In this document: positions 53,129 through 60,640 of the stretch, piece after piece
Layout of the letters: each line of letters starts with the position of its first letter
Position numbering within the stretch: the first letter of the stretch is position 1
DNA from: Spirosoma sordidisoli
GTDB lineage: Bacteria; Bacteroidota; Bacteroidia; Cytophagales; Spirosomataceae
Length of the DNA stretch: 64,000 bases
NCBI RefSeq assembly: GCF_004138325.1
Contig: NZ_SBLB01000009.1
Span: 62,001-126,000, forward strand
Reading direction: 5' to 3'
Notes under the pieces: generated by a model
Seen by the model: only the letters and a program-made list of their open reading frames with translations
What the model was told of the DNA's origin: nothing
Databases searched by the model: none
Made by a program: the position numbers and the translations under genes

Positions 53129-53888
53129 TTCACTTCCGTTGAATTACAGTGATCGGATATATTGATTAATTCAAACAGAACTCTGTGACTTTTTTCTGCT
53201 CTGTTCAACGTGAACGATGCATCTGGTTGTAAGGCTGATTAGTCGCATAGAAGAGGTTGGGTTTAGGAGTTAATAAATTAAATAATACAAAAAGTCATAG
53301 AAATAAATGACTGTCAGGGTGATCTGTTTATTGGTTTGGAACGATTATGTAGTAATGGAATAGGAAGCTACATGTAACCGGGTAGTTAATTCATGTATGC
53401 GATATTTTGACAGGTCAATTCTCTATCAAAAACAAATAATAAGTAGCGCAGTTAATTAGATAGTCGTTACAAAAAAAATCCAGTTCAATGGTTTTTCCGG
53501 GTTGTAGTTAGGGTACAGCAATACAGGTCTGTCTCGTTATGTGTTGAAATGACACAATTATGGAGCAGCACAACCCTTGCCTATAAAATGTGGAGGCTAA
53601 CGAATCGGGTAAGTCTTACAAAATCTTACTATTACCTTATTTCGCTGGCTTGTCAGACTATCCTGCCCGAAACCCGAGGTCAAAAGTATATTAGCATAAT
53701 GCTATATGAGACACGGTCATGTTACACGTTCAATTGCCTATGTTACATTCTTATAAAATTAATCATATAAAGTGCCTTTTTAAGCCATTTAAGAGGTTTG
53801 CTACTAGACACAAACTCGCTTTTTGGCAATACGATGGCGTTGTTACAAGGGGAACGCAACAGATTAGTTAACCAGATGCCCTGTTCCT

Positions 53889-54041
53889 ATGGTAACGAAA
53901 TCGGGTCTGTTCAGTGACAACCTGGTCAAGTCCCTGAACAAGTACGGAGATAGAGCCGCTTTACTCTTTCTGATCAGTCTGCTCGATCAGGCGATGGTTG
54001 CGTATAGTTATGCTCATTATAATTGCGCTGAAAAAGTATAA
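53889..54041 (+). CDS. Possible 50-residue hypothetical protein
   Basis: ATG at 53889 to TAA at 54039-54041 encodes a 50-residue peptide (starts MVTKSGLFSDNLVKSLNKYG) with plausible composition and GC-richer codons than its surroundings. No homology is recognised and no promoter is obvious; it could be a chance frame or the remains of a larger gene. Confidence 0.22.
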   Translation: MVTKSGLFSDNLVKSLNKYGDRAALLFLISLLDQAMVAYSYAHYNCAEKV

Positions 54042-54256
54042 GCTAAAGTGTAGATAAATTTTGTGCCGCAGGTAAGCTCATCCGATAATCGGTCCTGCTA
54101 CAGTAGTGTTGTTAAAAATTGACGCATTCAGTTAAAAATAAAATGGTAACCTATTGTGAATATATTAAGAAGCAAGAGCGGTATTATGTATTGTCTTTAT
54201 TTTCACTTTACATGTTAACCTAGATAATTGCCTTACTTTCGTGTTGGTTTTATTGT

Positions 54257-54310
54257 GATAAATACAGAACAATAGACTTGTTTAGATAAGCCTGTTGTGC
54301 TGTATTTATC
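54257..54310. repeat. 11-bp perfect inverted repeat in AT-rich region
   Basis: GATAAATACAG (54257-54267) and CTGTATTTATC (54300-54310) are exact complements 32 bases apart, with partly complementary inner flanks. Function unknown; possibly a terminator or operator. Confidence 0.45.
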
Positions 54311-54812
54311 GATCTGGCTATTACTTACTCCATTTAAATAGATATCCAGAGAATAGAGTCAGTTTACCTAGTGTGATTTTTTGTTTTTCAACCCAACGGT
54401 GATCCGTAAATTTTGATACACCACTAACCGAAAAGCTCGTTACTACTTACTTTTTTATCTGGATTATTTTATCATTATCGGTTTGGCTCCAGTCAATTAG
54501 CCGTTAGTGCGGGTCAAAACCAACCGTAGCGGGATAGTTTGCCTGCCGGAGTTGATCAGATGCTTTTGCCGGTGAAGAGCCCTGCTGACCTCGCTAGCGA
54601 GCCCGGCCTTACCATCTGCAGTTGCTAATACAGATCCAGCGACTTAGGCCGGTGCTCTCCAACCGACAAGCGGTAAGTTGATAGCAACGAGCCAACGTGT
54701 GAGATTAAAAAAGGTCTGTATTGTTTTATCATCGTCAACCCTACCTGATTCTTAAACGCCGGACCAATTATGGCGTCGACAGAATGGATCGACGCAATTC
54801 TACATATCTATC

Positions 54813-55076
54813 ATGATTATAGATTTAACAGGTATACATACTAAATCCGCTTTTCACCGGCTTGTCAAAGAAAGACTGGGCTTCCCGGACTGGTATGGCG
54901 TGAGCTGGGACGCTTTTTGGGATTGCATTGTCGCCGTGGTCGATATGCCGGCCGAGCTAATCCTGACCAACTGGAACGAGTTTGCCCGTCTGTGTCCGCG
55001 TGATATGGACATCTTACGCCAGGTCATCAAAGACTATGGCGAGTACATGGCGCCCCGGCGAATCGTTCTGGCCTGA
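54813..55076 (+). CDS. Barstar-family protein (barnase inhibitor-like), orphan
   Basis: An 87-residue protein that aligns along its length with barstar: start MIIDLTGIHTKSAFHRLVKE, the inhibitory loop and helix FPDWYGVSWDAFWDC, and a final strand MAPRRIVLA. Asp33, Trp36 and Asp37 are at the positions of the barstar residues that plug the RNase active site. Barstar inhibits extracellular-type RNases before export. No barnase-like RNase gene is next to it; the AraC gene downstream is convergent. A 31-codon TTG frame (54721-54816) overlaps the ATG by an ATGA but does not resemble barnase. Confidence 0.82.
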   Translation: MIIDLTGIHTKSAFHRLVKERLGFPDWYGVSWDAFWDCIVAVVDMPAELILTNWNEFARLCPRDMDILRQVIKDYGEYMAPRRIVLA

Positions 55077-55099
55077 CAAACTCTTTTTGGGGCTTCCAG

Positions 55100-55936
55100 T
55101 CAGGTTCGTTTCCGGAAAGAGCCGGGTGTTTGGCCCGTATACTTCCTGAACTGCTTACAAAAATGGCTTTCGTCAGTGTAGCCAAACTCATCGGCTATCT
55201 CGGCCAGTGTCAACGGGCTGTATAGCAGGCGGGCCTCGATGAGTTTTATTTTGTGTTTCACGATGTACTGCTTCAGGGATTCGCCCGTCTGTTTCTTGAA
55301 AAAGAGGCTTATGTAGGCGGGAGCGTAGTGAAACACATCGGCCAGGTGATCGATGGTTAGTTTATCAGGCTGGTAAATATGCTGGCGGATGTACATCAGG
55401 ATCGCTTCTGCCGAGTCGTTGGTCTGGGTTCTGGCGGGTGTCTGGCTGAACAGGTTGCGGGCCAGGATCATCAGCATACTCCGTAACAGACTATCTCGTA
55501 TGATGGTAAAGTAGGGCGCCTGATCCCGTTTGTTTTCCTCCTCCAGAACAGCCAGCAGGTTGTGTAATTTTTGCTTCTCCTGTTTGTCAGCAACGAGGGT
55601 GCCGCGACTCTGGGAAGAAGTGGAGAGCAAGGTCTTTACGATGGATTGCCAGCCGTTGTCTTTTTCGCCGGAGGAGTGTCGATACACCGATTCGTTGAAG
55701 CGAATAAAGCAGAATTCGGTAGGTTCCCGGATGACGAAATCATGGTAGTCTTCGGGTCCCAGCAAGAACACATCCCCTTCGGTATAGTCGTAGGTATTGC
55801 CGTTGATGGTGTGAATGCCGTTCCCCCTGATTATAAAAATGATCTCGAAGTAGGTATGCTTATGGACCGCATGCTGCCAGGTGGTTGCCTCAAAGTGATA
55901 GATGTTAAACGGGGTATGAAGAATGTAGCGTTTCAT
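55100..55936 (-). CDS. AraC-family transcriptional regulator with cupin-like sensor domain
   Basis: The ATG at 55936 (MKRYILHTPFNIYHFEA) is preferred over an upstream in-frame start at 55987, giving 278 residues. Residues 1-150 form a cupin-like arabinose-binding-type domain (HKHTYFEIIFIIRGNGIHTI). The C-terminal 100 residues hold two helix-turn-helix units (LTIDHLADVFHYAPAYISLFFKK and LTLAEIADEFGYTDESHFCKQF). It diverges from the DUF1080 gene, about 120 bases between starts, and is probably its regulator. Confidence 0.9.
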   Translation of the reverse strand: MKRYILHTPFNIYHFEATTWQHAVHKHTYFEIIFIIRGNGIHTINGNTYDYTEGDVFLLGPEDYHDFVIREPTEFCFIRFNESVYRHSSGEKDNGWQSIVKTLLSTSSQSRGTLVADKQEKQKLHNLLAVLEEENKRDQAPYFTIIRDSLLRSMLMILARNLFSQTPARTQTNDSAEAILMYIRQHIYQPDKLTIDHLADVFHYAPAYISLFFKKQTGESLKQYIVKHKIKLIEARLLYSPLTLAEIADEFGYTDESHFCKQFRKYTGQTPGSFRKRT

Positions 55937-56055
55937 GCAGGTCGGGGGTAAACGTAAACCTACCAATAAAGCATGGATTTTTACCATAACCCCAACTAAG
56001 GCCGGGCGTAGGTTTGCTGTATCGTCTGCAGATCGCCCGCTACGATTCCATGCTC

Positions 56056-56925
56056 ATGAAATTATTGACTACACTGCTTATCGGCCTTTGTGCCCTGGGC
56101 TCTTTGCCGTCTCTGAATACACGCGATGAGTGGGTGCCCTTGCTGGATAAAAACCTGTCCAGGTGGGAGAATTACCTAAGCTTTGCGCATCGACCCGACT
56201 ATAATGGAAATGTACCAAAAGACGCGTCGGGATCACCTATCCAACCCATTGGTTACAATAAAGACGACAACCGGGTTTTCTCGATCATCAACGACCCCGG
56301 CGGGCCTGTTCTACGGATAAGCGGGGAGAAGTATGGTTGCCTGTTTACCCGGGATTCGTATGAAAATTATCATCTCACACTGCAGGTCAAGTGGGGTAGC
56401 CAGAAATACGAACCCCGGCTCACCAAGTTGCGGGATTCGGGCATCCTCTACCATTCTATCGGCGAAGCGGGCGTAGAATACTGGCGGTCCTGGATGCTGT
56501 CGCAGGAATTTCAGATTATGGAAGGACACATGGGCGATTACTGGTGCCAGGCTAACTCCGCCATCGATATTCGTGCTTACCAATCGGAGGGGGTGATGAA
56601 TCGGGTCGCTGATGACAAACAACCCTTTGTGGCCTTCAAAAAAGGAAGTGAGGCCTACTGCCTCCGGTCTGGTAACTACGAAAGCCCACCCGGCGAATGG
56701 ACGAAGCTGGAGCTGATCTGCGTCGCGGGTAAAAGTCTGCACATTGTGAACGGGCACGTGGTTATGGTCCTCAAAGACTCCCGGTACACCAACGAGAATG
56801 GGCAGGATGTTCCCATGCGAAAGGGGCGAATTCAGCTGCAGAGTGAAGCGGCTGAAGTGTTTTTTAAGGACATTCGGATCAGGCCGTTAACAGCAATACC
56901 TACCGAATATGCAGGCTTATTCTGA
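56056..56925 (+). CDS. DUF1080 (3-keto-disaccharide hydrolase-like) exported protein
   Basis: The frame is open from 56014; the ATG at 56056 (or 56050, two codons earlier) starts a short signal sequence (MKLLTTLLIGLCALGS). The mature part DEWVPLLDKNLSRWENYLS and YENYHLTLQVKWGSQKYEP, then RDSGILYHSIG and GRIQLQSEAAEVFFKDIRIRP, are the laminin-G-like signature of DUF1080. Recently some members were shown to cleave 3-keto-glycosides; this one's substrate is unknown. It is alone downstream of a divergent AraC regulator. Confidence 0.85.
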   Translation: MKLLTTLLIGLCALGSLPSLNTRDEWVPLLDKNLSRWENYLSFAHRPDYNGNVPKDASGSPIQPIGYNKDDNRVFSIINDPGGPVLRISGEKYGCLFTRDSYENYHLTLQVKWGSQKYEPRLTKLRDSGILYHSIGEAGVEYWRSWMLSQEFQIMEGHMGDYWCQANSAIDIRAYQSEGVMNRVADDKQPFVAFKKGSEAYCLRSGNYESPPGEWTKLELICVAGKSLHIVNGHVVMVLKDSRYTNENGQDVPMRKGRIQLQSEAAEVFFKDIRIRPLTAIPTEYAGLF

Positions 56926-57063
56926 ATAGTCAGGCTGGTTCGGCCTGGCCGGACAGACACGAATGGGTGCGTGTCAGAAACGGGTTTCGACCTTCGTCCC
57001 ATTTTTAACCCATTTCACCCCATTTTTTCATTTGGTACGTAGTTACCCGGTAATCTTGCTGGC

Positions 57064-59484
57064 ATGATCGGTAACTACATCAAAACATCCAGCCGCAACC
57101 TATTGCGCAACAGGCTGTTCTCGTTTATCAACGTCGTTGGCCTGGCTATCAGTATGTCGGTGGGCTTGCTGCTCATTGCGTTTGTGATGGACCTGTGGTC
57201 GTATGACAGGTTCCACGAAAACGGCGATCGCATCTACCGCATTACCAGCGTGGCGACCTTCAACGGCGAACAGGCTGGCAAGTTTGGTACTACCTCCATC
57301 AAAACCGGTAAGCTAATTCGGCAGAAAGTGACCGGCGTCGACGACGTGGCGATCCTGCGTACCGACTTCTCACAGGACGCCCGGGTTGGTGACAATGTGC
57401 TGCCCGTCAAAGGGTTCTGGGCTGACCCATCGGTATTCAACATCTTCACCCTGCCGATGATTGAGGGGAATCCTGCCACCGCCCTGAACGAGCCGTACTC
57501 CATTGTTCTTACCGAGACCGCGGCCAGAAAGCTGTTCGGAGCCCAATCTGCTCTGGGCAAGTCGATCCGGTTCGATACCTTGAGTTATCGGGTGACCGGC
57601 ATCCTGAAAGACGTCCCCTTTTTCTCGCACATCAGCTTCGAGGCCCTGGTCTCCCTGTCAACGGCCGAGCAACTCAACCGGAACAACGCTGACTTCGGGA
57701 AATGGACAAGCATGTCGTCGAATTACGTATACCTGCTGCTGCCTGAGGATGCAGACAGGGCCTCTATCCAATCCCAGCTCGACGCCCTGGCGAAGGCGGA
57801 AAACCTCGCCCAGGAAAACACCCGCATCGAGCTTGAGCTTTTGCCCCTGTACAGCATCGTGGTTGGTGAAACCCTCCGTCAGTCCGAAGGGGGGCCGGGC
57901 TCCGTGGGTCCACACATGCCTCTGGCGGTACTGTGGATACTGGGCGGGCTGGCGCTGGTGGTGATCCTGTCGGCCTGTTTCAACTACACCAACCTCTCGG
58001 TTGCCCGGGCCATGCGACGCTTCAAGGAGGTGGGTATCCGCAAAGCCATCGGTGCCGGCAGAGACCAGGTCTGGCAGCAATTTCTGGCCGAGGCCATCCT
58101 GATTTCACTGGCCGCTCTGCTGCTTTCCTTTTTCCTGTTTCTCCTGTTGCGGCCACAGCTGATCAGCCTGGCGCCGGAGATGCAGCGCACGGTAAAGCTT
58201 GACCTTACCCTGTCTATGGTCGTGGCGTTTGTTTTCTTTTCGGTTGCTGTTGGGGTTATAGCCGGTTTTCTGCCAGCCCTGTTCTTCTCCAAAGTCAGCG
58301 CCATCAACGCACTCCGTAATGTCTCATCGGTGAACCTCTTCAGGCACGTACCGCTCAGACGCGCTCTGGTTGTTACTCAGTATACGCTTACCCTGATTTT
58401 TATCACCGCAACCGCCATTGGCTATGTGCAGTATAAAGATATCCTCGCTTTCGACCTTGGATTCAGGACCGACAACATTCTGAACATCGATATGCAGGGT
58501 AATCAACCGGATGCGCTGATGAAGGAACTGGGCGAAATGCCCGAGGTAGCGGCCATATCCAGGTCCCTGATCGTGACGAGCGTGGGCAATGCCTGGGGCG
58601 GATTTATGAAATACAGTGATTCGCGTGACTCGGCGCTGGTCCTGACCAATCATGTCGATGAACAGTATATGGTGCTGCATGATCATAAGCTGCTGGCGGG
58701 GGGGAACTTCAAGGCACCACCGGCAACGGCCGCTGCCGCTACGGAAGTGATCGTGAACCAGCAGGTGCTGAAGCGGTTGAAAATTGCAGACAACCCGGAC
58801 CAGGCCATCGGGAAGGAGATCACGTTCACCAATTTCAGCGGTACCCGCCGGATGACAATCGTGGGCGTCATCCGGGACTTTCACTACGGTAAGGTCGACA
58901 ATCTCATCGAGCCGGTAGCATTCATGCCCTGGACCCCCGGCGACAGATCCATCATCAATGTTAAACTGCAAAGTGCTGACCTGCCGGCAACCCGGGCTAA
59001 AATAGAGTCGACCTGGAAAAAAATCGACCGGGTTCATCCGTTTCGGGCTGAGTTGTACGACGAAGCGATTGAAGAAGCGTACAGTGAATACTCGACCATG
59101 ATCAAGATTATTGGCTTTCTGTCGATACTGGCCATCTCGATCGCATCCATGGGCCTGTTTGGCATGGTGGCCTTCACGACAGAAACCCGGCTCAAGGAAA
59201 TCAGTATACGGAAGGTGATGGGCGCCAGTTCGGGAAGCCTTGTCTATTTGCTAAGCCGTGGTTTTCTGGTTCAGCTGTCGATAGCCGCGCTTATCGCCCT
59301 GCCCATTACGTACCTGTTCTTCGAGCGGTTTGTGCTCGCCAACTTCCCGTATCACAACCCTATCCGGCTTATCGAGCTATTGGGGGGCTTGCTGGTGGTG
59401 TGGGTAATCGCCTTGCTGATGATTGGATCTCAAACCATGAAGGCAGCAAAAACAAATCCGGTCGAAACCCTGAAAATGGAGTAG
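57064..59484 (+). CDS. MacB/FtsX-type ABC transporter permease
   Basis: An 806-residue membrane protein typical of Bacteroidota: helix 1 at about 20-42 (LFSFINVVGLAISMSVGLLL), a periplasmic MacB-type core domain, an FtsX domain with three helices around 285-430, a second MacB-type core (about 470-670), and a final FtsX domain with three helices to the end (VMGASSGSLVYLLS is the coupling-helix region). No ATPase gene is adjacent. Such stand-alone permeases usually act in export of lipids, peptides or drugs, or in cell-envelope maintenance. The substrate is unknown. Confidence 0.9.
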   Translation: MIGNYIKTSSRNLLRNRLFSFINVVGLAISMSVGLLLIAFVMDLWSYDRFHENGDRIYRITSVATFNGEQAGKFGTTSIKTGKLIRQKVTGVDDVAILRTDFSQDARVGDNVLPVKGFWADPSVFNIFTLPMIEGNPATALNEPYSIVLTETAARKLFGAQSALGKSIRFDTLSYRVTGILKDVPFFSHISFEALVSLSTAEQLNRNNADFGKWTSMSSNYVYLLLPEDADRASIQSQLDALAKAENLAQENTRIELELLPLYSIVVGETLRQSEGGPGSVGPHMPLAVLWILGGLALVVILSACFNYTNLSVARAMRRFKEVGIRKAIGAGRDQVWQQFLAEAILISLAALLLSFFLFLLLRPQLISLAPEMQRTVKLDLTLSMVVAFVFFSVAVGVIAGFLPALFFSKVSAINALRNVSSVNLFRHVPLRRALVVTQYTLTLIFITATAIGYVQYKDILAFDLGFRTDNILNIDMQGNQPDALMKELGEMPEVAAISRSLIVTSVGNAWGGFMKYSDSRDSALVLTNHVDEQYMVLHDHKLLAGGNFKAPPATAAAATEVIVNQQVLKRLKIADNPDQAIGKEITFTNFSGTRRMTIVGVIRDFHYGKVDNLIEPVAFMPWTPGDRSIINVKLQSADLPATRAKIESTWKKIDRVHPFRAELYDEAIEEAYSEYSTMIKIIGFLSILAISIASMGLFGMVAFTTETRLKEISIRKVMGASSGSLVYLLSRGFLVQLSIAALIALPITYLFFERFVLANFPYHNPIRLIELLGGLLVVWVIALLMIGSQTMKAAKTNPVETLKME

Positions 59485-59489
59485 GGCTT

Positions 59490-59529
59490 AGTTTTGCCCG
59501 ACCTTGATTGGTGTCAATCAGGCAAAACT
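59490..59529. terminator. Possible bidirectional terminator between convergent genes
   Basis: AGTTTTGCC (59490-59498) and GGCAAAACT (59521-59529) form a perfect 9-bp stem between the ABC permease stop and the DUF1016 gene; the right arm overlaps the last codons of the latter. There is only a weak T-run. Confidence 0.4.
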
Positions 59530-60474
59530 GACCGGTAGGCGGCTGCTGTCATCCTGCGACAAACCCTGTTCCTGGCTACTCGTGAGGTGCTTAATCTGCC
59601 CCTGTTGATTGACCAGGAGTCCTATGGGCAGGTTTGTAAAGCCGGGCGGTTGTCTGCTGCAGTACGCATCGATCAACTGGACAAAGGCCGCCTGACTGAC
59701 AGGCCCAAACTCACCCAGCTGAACAAGGACGAATCGATTGAGCAAGTAGTTAAAGAAGACCAGTTCCGCCCAGTGGTCCTGCCCGTTGACGGAAACAAAC
59801 TGCCGCTGCCCTACAAAAGCGAAGCCAACGTAGCGGTCGAGCATAATTTTTTTGATGCTGGCCAGTCGGGTCCGGGTCGTTCCGCCAACGGCCGAGAGGG
59901 TAGGGGTATTTGTCTTCCCGATCGTATTACCAGTGGGCGAGCCAGGCAATAACCTGGTGTCGCCCAGAGCTACCTGGTAGTAATAGCGGGTACGAATCAG
60001 CCGCTGCATAAACCGCACCGTCCACCGTTCGTCAGCCGCCTGGTTGAGGTAAAATGACCGTTCCTGGAGGTTTTCCAGCTGCATTAGCACCCGGTAGTGT
60101 GACCAGGTCAGTTCAGTTCGAAGATGCTGTCGGAGGTTTATTAATTCTCTCCCATTTGTGGAGAGAATTGGAAACGCCAGAAAAAACTGCTTGAACCGCC
60201 ACATATTAGGCAAGCTGTACCCTTTACCAAACGCCTGCGTTAGTTGTTCCGATAGGGATTCGATGAGGTGTATGCCGTAGTCAGCGCGCGCCTGCCCAGC
60301 CTGCTCAATCTCAACGATGATGCGACCGATGTGCCAGTAGGCTTCCACTAAGGCGAACTTCGGGAAAGGGGATGAGGCCTGTTCGGCAGCATCGACTAAA
60401 GTCCGTAGATACCGAAACAGCTCAATGGGTTCGTGATCGGAGTAGCTGGGAAGAGGAGCTGGCGGCATATTCAT
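59518..60474 (-). CDS. DUF1016 (YhcG-like) protein with degenerate PD-(D/E)XK nuclease domain
   Basis: A 318-residue protein. The N-terminal DUF1016 domain is intact (LVEAYWHIGRIIVEIEQ, YGIHLIESLSEQL, YSLPNMWRFKQFFLAF, ELTWSHYRVLMQLEN). The C-terminal domain keeps the family phrase GFAFVGQRQFVSVNG, but the catalytic Asp expected in YIDLLFY is Glu (WAELVFF) and the E-x-K expected in AIELKIG reads VQLGEFG, near residue 252. The linker between domains (PGSPTGNTIGKTNTPTLSAV) is low-complexity and replaces the usual helical segment. The nuclease is therefore probably inactive. It stands alone; role unknown. Confidence 0.8.
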   Translation of the reverse strand: MNMPPAPLPSYSDHEPIELFRYLRTLVDAAEQASSPFPKFALVEAYWHIGRIIVEIEQAGQARADYGIHLIESLSEQLTQAFGKGYSLPNMWRFKQFFLAFPILSTNGRELINLRQHLRTELTWSHYRVLMQLENLQERSFYLNQAADERWTVRFMQRLIRTRYYYQVALGDTRLLPGSPTGNTIGKTNTPTLSAVGGTTRTRLASIKKIMLDRYVGFAFVGQRQFVSVNGQDHWAELVFFNYLLNRFVLVQLGEFGPVSQAAFVQLIDAYCSRQPPGFTNLPIGLLVNQQGQIKHLTSSQEQGLSQDDSSRLPVSFA

Positions 60475-60548
60475 ACGCTTGAATGGATAAAACTATACCG
60501 CAAATATGGGTATCCTGGCCAACTTACGAATAGCTTATGCAGCAAATA

Positions 60549-60605
60549 AGTATGGCGACCCGATACCGTTGACGCTCGGGTTCCACGGTATCGGGTCGCC
60601 ATACT
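60549..60605. repeat. 21-bp perfect inverted repeat
   Basis: Bases 60549-60569 (AGTATGGCGACCCGATACC...) are the exact reverse complement of 60585-60605, with a 15-base loop. It lies downstream of the BNR-repeat gene and upstream of the DUF1016 gene, both leftward. It may terminate the former, but no T-run follows and the stem is longer than typical. Confidence 0.75.
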
Positions 60606-60640
60606 AAAGGACTTGTATGCGGAAGAAATAAGCCGGGCCG

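Larger units (their letters stand above)
53129..54812. other. AT-rich intergenic region, 1.7 kb, no convincing gene
   Basis: This gap between the divergent xylan operon and barstar-like gene is far richer in A/T than the coding DNA. It presumably holds the xylan promoter at its left end. Short open frames exist (53889-54041 is listed separately) but none is recognisable. A minus-strand frame near 54507-54645 reads EVSRALHRQKHLINSGRQ in protein-like fashion without a start, perhaps a gene remnant. Confidence 0.6.

Noticed and set aside
53549..53770. A 73-codon open frame in the AT-rich gap
   Set aside because: Composition (Tyr, Ile, Cys, Leu rich, irregular) is that of translated AT-rich non-coding DNA; no promoter or family.
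54721..54816. A 31-codon TTG frame ending in an ATGA overlap with the barstar start, considered as a toxin partner
   Set aside because: Too short, no barnase-like residues, and a non-ATG start; the overlap is probably chance.
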